In this document: positions 7,898 to 10,916 of the stretch, in pieces | How positions within the stretch are numbered: position 1 is the first letter of the stretch | Layout: every line of letters begins with the position of its first letter | Assembly: GCA_036940085.1 (NCBI GenBank) | Contig: JALLBK010001487.1 | Span: 1-10,916, forward strand | Direction of reading: 5' to 3' | DNA length: 10,916 nucleotides | Origin: Discostella pseudostelligera | Taxonomy: Eukaryota > Bacillariophyta > Thalassiosirophyceae > Thalassiosirales > Thalassiosiraceae | The notes under the pieces: generated by a model | What the model was told of the DNA's origin: nothing | What the model saw: the letters and a program-made list of their open reading frames with translations, nothing else | Databases searched by the model: none | Made by a program: the position numbers and the translations under genes

Positions 7898-10800
7898 TCA
7901 TCCAAACATCTTTTTGGCCATGGCCTTCTCTTTCTTCTTCTGCTTCGCAATCTGCTGTTCCAGCAACGCCTTAAGCTTCTTCACTGCCTTATCGTCCGGT
8001 GCCAAGTTTTCCGCCTCCACACAATCCCTCATGGCATCATCAAACTTACGTTTTTGGTACAACACCGACGCCCTCCTATACAAAGCCTTCACATTATTCG
8101 TGTCCAGACTCAATGCGTCATTGCAATATTGGTAGGCATTGTCTAATTTCTCCAACTTGATGTACGCCAATGCCACATTTAGATACAACGATAACTTCGT
8201 TTCCATCACCTCCTTCTCTTCCACTGGCGACAGATCAAAAAATTTACCACAATGGGTCAAGGCCTTGACGTATCGGGCCGCGGCATGTCGATAATTCCCA
8301 CCGGCGAATAATTCATTGGCTTCTGTTTTGTTTTTGAGTACTATATTCATACGACGTTTCGTGGGGAGACGACGAGTGTCGTGATCTTCTTGCTCTTCCA
8401 TGTCATCGGTACCGCCATTCATGGCATATTCCGCCTCGCGTAAAGCCGCAGCACGTTGTACCTCCTCTTCCATCTCACGATTTTTCTTGTCTATTTCGGC
8501 TTGTTTCGCATCAAGATAATCTGCACACAATTCCTTCGTCTTGGATTGAATGGCAACCCATCGTTCTTCCATCTCCTTCACTGTGGCAGCATCGCACGCT
8601 TCGGAGAATAACCAATCATCTGTCTCATCCAAATGGGAAGTGAATTCCTTGTTAGACGAGGGTAGGAGGGATCCAAACTTGGAATCATGCCGCGCCGAAC
8701 GCAATTCCAATATATGTGCTTCGATGCAATTTTTGATTTCCGCCTTACGTTGATATTGGCCATCTTGAGCAGCCATGACATTCTCCAGTTCCCGCAATTG
8801 TTCCCTACGTGCTACTCGAGTTGCATCCATCATTTTCATAATATCATCTGCTGCTCTTCCTCCTCCATCAATTCGTTTGGTACCATCGTCATTCTCATTG
8901 ACGATACCAACGCCGAGGGAGGAGGCGCCAAATGCCAACGCTGTATCATCCAAACTCTGCCCAAGGGCATACTCTCCCTCCTTCTTACACACTGAGCGAA
9001 TCACGTCTTGAACAATGGGAATACGGCATCCACCTCCAGTAACTTCAATATCATCCACTTTCTTTACACCTGCCTTATCCATAGCCGATACAATCAAGGA
9101 CCGTAATTTCTGCAACACACCACCACCACCGTCCTCATCCGCATCACACAATTCGCGTAATGTGTCACGAGTACAAGCCAACACCACATCGCAATCATCC
9201 ACTCCAACATTCTCCACCGTAACAGTACTCGAGGGGAGCATGCTTAACATATGCTTCAATTTACGACATCCCTCAAGTAGTCGTTGTCCTCTTTTTGAAT
9301 TGCATGCAAATAATGTGTTGTTACCACCACCGCTACCATCACCACCAGGTGTACTCGTCGTAGAAGTTGTCGTCGTCGTCNNNNGTCGTCGTCGTCATCG
9401 GATGTTGTGACAACAGCGGATGAGTCGTCATAAAGTGATGATACAATGCCACATCAATATTCGCCGCACCAAGATTCCAATGGCTCATCGACGACAATAC
9501 CTCCACATGAAACATTCCTCCAATCGCGGTTGATGGACATTTCCGTTCTTCCACCGAAACATCCGAGGCAGTCACTGTAACCTCGGTTCCCGTGGCCGCA
9601 TACTTTTTTACAAAGTCTTGCATGGCATCCCTCATCTTTCGTGTATGGCGCTTCAAGATTGTAATTGTGGTAATGACATGTCCCATTTCCACTACCAAGA
9701 TTGTACGCTCCTTCTCATTATCGTCATCATTGTCGGTTGCGCCCCCTCCTCCTCCCGATTCCGATGATGAAGCTGCAACTGCGGCTGCATTGTATTTCTT
9801 CTTCAGAATTGCCGCGATACAAGTAGAGGAGTCGATAATAGAACAAGAAGTCGAGCTGAGGAGTGATGTGGTAGATCCAGCGTAGGTGGCATCTTGGAAG
9901 GCATGTTCAATAGCATCACGAAGAATAGTAGTAGAAGGATGGTGCGGTGATAGCGGTGGGGTGTGTGTTGGCAGAGGTGGTACGACAAACACATAATGTA
10001 GCATACTATCTTCTCTTCTTCTTGATGCGCTGCCTCCGTGACTACCGCCACCACCCGACGATGACAACAATCGATCCACCGTATCCAAAACATTCCGTTC
10101 AATCCGTCCCACTACCATGGCCAATAATGATGTAGGAGAAAAATATTGTTGAATGCTGGGAATGTATACTTGTGATCCTCCCTCCTTGATGTTGCTACGA
10201 CCAACGTTGTTGTTGTTACCATCATCATCATTAATAGCAGCAGCATCACCAGCAGCAGCAACTGGTAAATGTTCATTTCCAGTATTGTCGTCGTCCACTA
10301 CTCGAGTGACATCTTCATGACTCCTCGATGAGAGTTTGACCAATTGAAACCGACGAAGGGGAGATAAGAAATCAACAATTGTTGCACTCCCCACACCACC
10401 ACCAACAGCACCAACAGCAGCCTCATCATTCCCCCCTCCGGCAGCAGCACTCCCACTATCACTACCACTAGAAGCTGACGAAGCAGCAGCAGCAGCAGCA
10501 GCTGCTGCTGCTGCCACACTATTAAACAACACCAATCGTCCAATTCCCCAAACGGTATTTTCATCCCCCTTGTACCAGTCACTAGCTTCTTCACCAATCT
10601 TTCGATGAAAATGACCGGTGCTACCACTAGTAGTAGAGAAGGTTACGGCTGTGGGCAACTCGTGTCCACCATGAGCATTGCGCACAATTTCATGATATTG
10701 TTGTTCGACTGTAGAAGTAGTGGTGGTGGTGGTGGTATTATTGCCTGGCAGCAGCAGCAGTGCTGTCGTTGTCTTGGAAGAGAGGGTGCCTAGATCTACC

Positions 10801-10916
10801 CCCACTATTATGACGGCTGCACTACTACTACTACTGCTACTACTGAATGATGAATCTGTTGTTGGAGCGGAGGTAGCTCCTGACGGATTGGGGGTGGTGG
10901 AGTATTTGGCGGCGGC
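7898..10916 (-). CDS. Hsp70/Hsp110-like protein with C-terminal TPR domain (5' partial, 4-N gap)
   Basis: One gene read in two frames joined at the N-gap. Its 5' end lies beyond the right edge: the frame stays open to 10916 without an ATG. Nucleotide-binding part: VGVDLGT (Asp codon 10794-10796) is phosphate loop 1; NTVWGIGRLV ends near 10530; FSPTSLLAMVV is a lobe-I helix; LVVEMGH (near 9690) resembles the Hsp110 MGH motif; NSKRGQRLLEGCRKLKHM (about 9250-9301) matches Hsp70/Hsp110; VTGGGCRIP (9017-9043) is the adenosine motif. An insert of about 110 residues (Ala11, Asn/Asp/Gly) expands lobe I. Only about 17 residues separate the ATPase end from lid-like helices (about 8476-8851, with ETDDWLF), so the beta substrate domain is absent. 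Three TPR-like repeats follow (about 8000-8347), then a Lys-rich helix ending KKMFG, as in FKBP52-type proteins. A pseudo-ATPase adaptor or co-chaperone is inferred. Confidence 0.85.
9381..9384. other. Four undetermined bases inside a GTC/GAC repeat
   Basis: The four Ns sit within a trinucleotide array, (GTC)n on the plus strand. With four bases the minus-strand frame changes from the Thr (ACG) frame to an Asp (GAC) frame, which stops at 9339-9341. On both sides the ACG frame gives poly-Thr and continues into recognisable Hsp70-family sequence. The true length is therefore probably a multiple of three, and the apparent frameshift is an assembly artefact. Confidence 0.85.
10482..10514 (-). repeat. 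GCA/GCT repeat encoding eleven alanines
   Basis: Four GCA and seven GCT codons encode Ala11 inside the Hsp70-like ATPase domain, directly after the segment equivalent to the first lobe-I beta/alpha units. It opens a low-complexity insert rich in Gly, Ser, Asn and Asp that canonical Hsp70 proteins lack. Confidence 0.85.

Overview
The window looks like nuclear DNA of a eukaryotic microalga, most likely a diatom or other stramenopile. The evidence is long uninterrupted reading frames without bacterial ribosome-binding sites or operons, very many in-frame trinucleotide repeats (poly-Q, -H, -T, -S, -A, -G, -N), a eukaryotic FKBP-type TPR domain, an Hsp110/Hsp70-type chaperone, and a de novo (aspartate-route) NAD biosynthesis enzyme with an N-terminal presequence-like extension. 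The assignment to diatoms is inference; no lineage marker is decisive.

Layout. Positions 1-546 hold no supported gene, but a 15-bp direct repeat lies just upstream of the first gene. Positions 547-1812 (+) encode an unrecognised secretory protein with a clear signal peptide, His-rich tracts and a regular, globular-looking C-terminal third. It converges on the gene at 1968-4553 (-), an L-aspartate oxidase (NadB) inflated from the usual roughly 540 residues to 861 by low-complexity inserts. From 4554 to 7897 there is about 3.3 kb without a supportable gene; it holds simple repeats, a 12-bp minisatellite and a two-unit TTAGGG motif. From 7898 to the right edge (-) runs one large gene, cut by the window edge at its 5' end and interrupted by a 4-N placeholder at 9381-9384. 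It encodes an Hsp70/Hsp110-superfamily protein with a degenerate ATPase site, no room for the beta-sandwich substrate-binding domain, an Hsp110-like helical lid, and a C-terminal carboxylate-clamp TPR domain.

The three genes do not form a pathway that I can see. The Hsp70-like/TPR protein is the most unusual item: it combines a chaperone-like N-terminus with the type of TPR domain that normally belongs to co-chaperones and docks on the C-terminal EEVD tail of Hsp70 and Hsp90. NadB supplies iminoaspartate for quinolinate and NAD synthesis.
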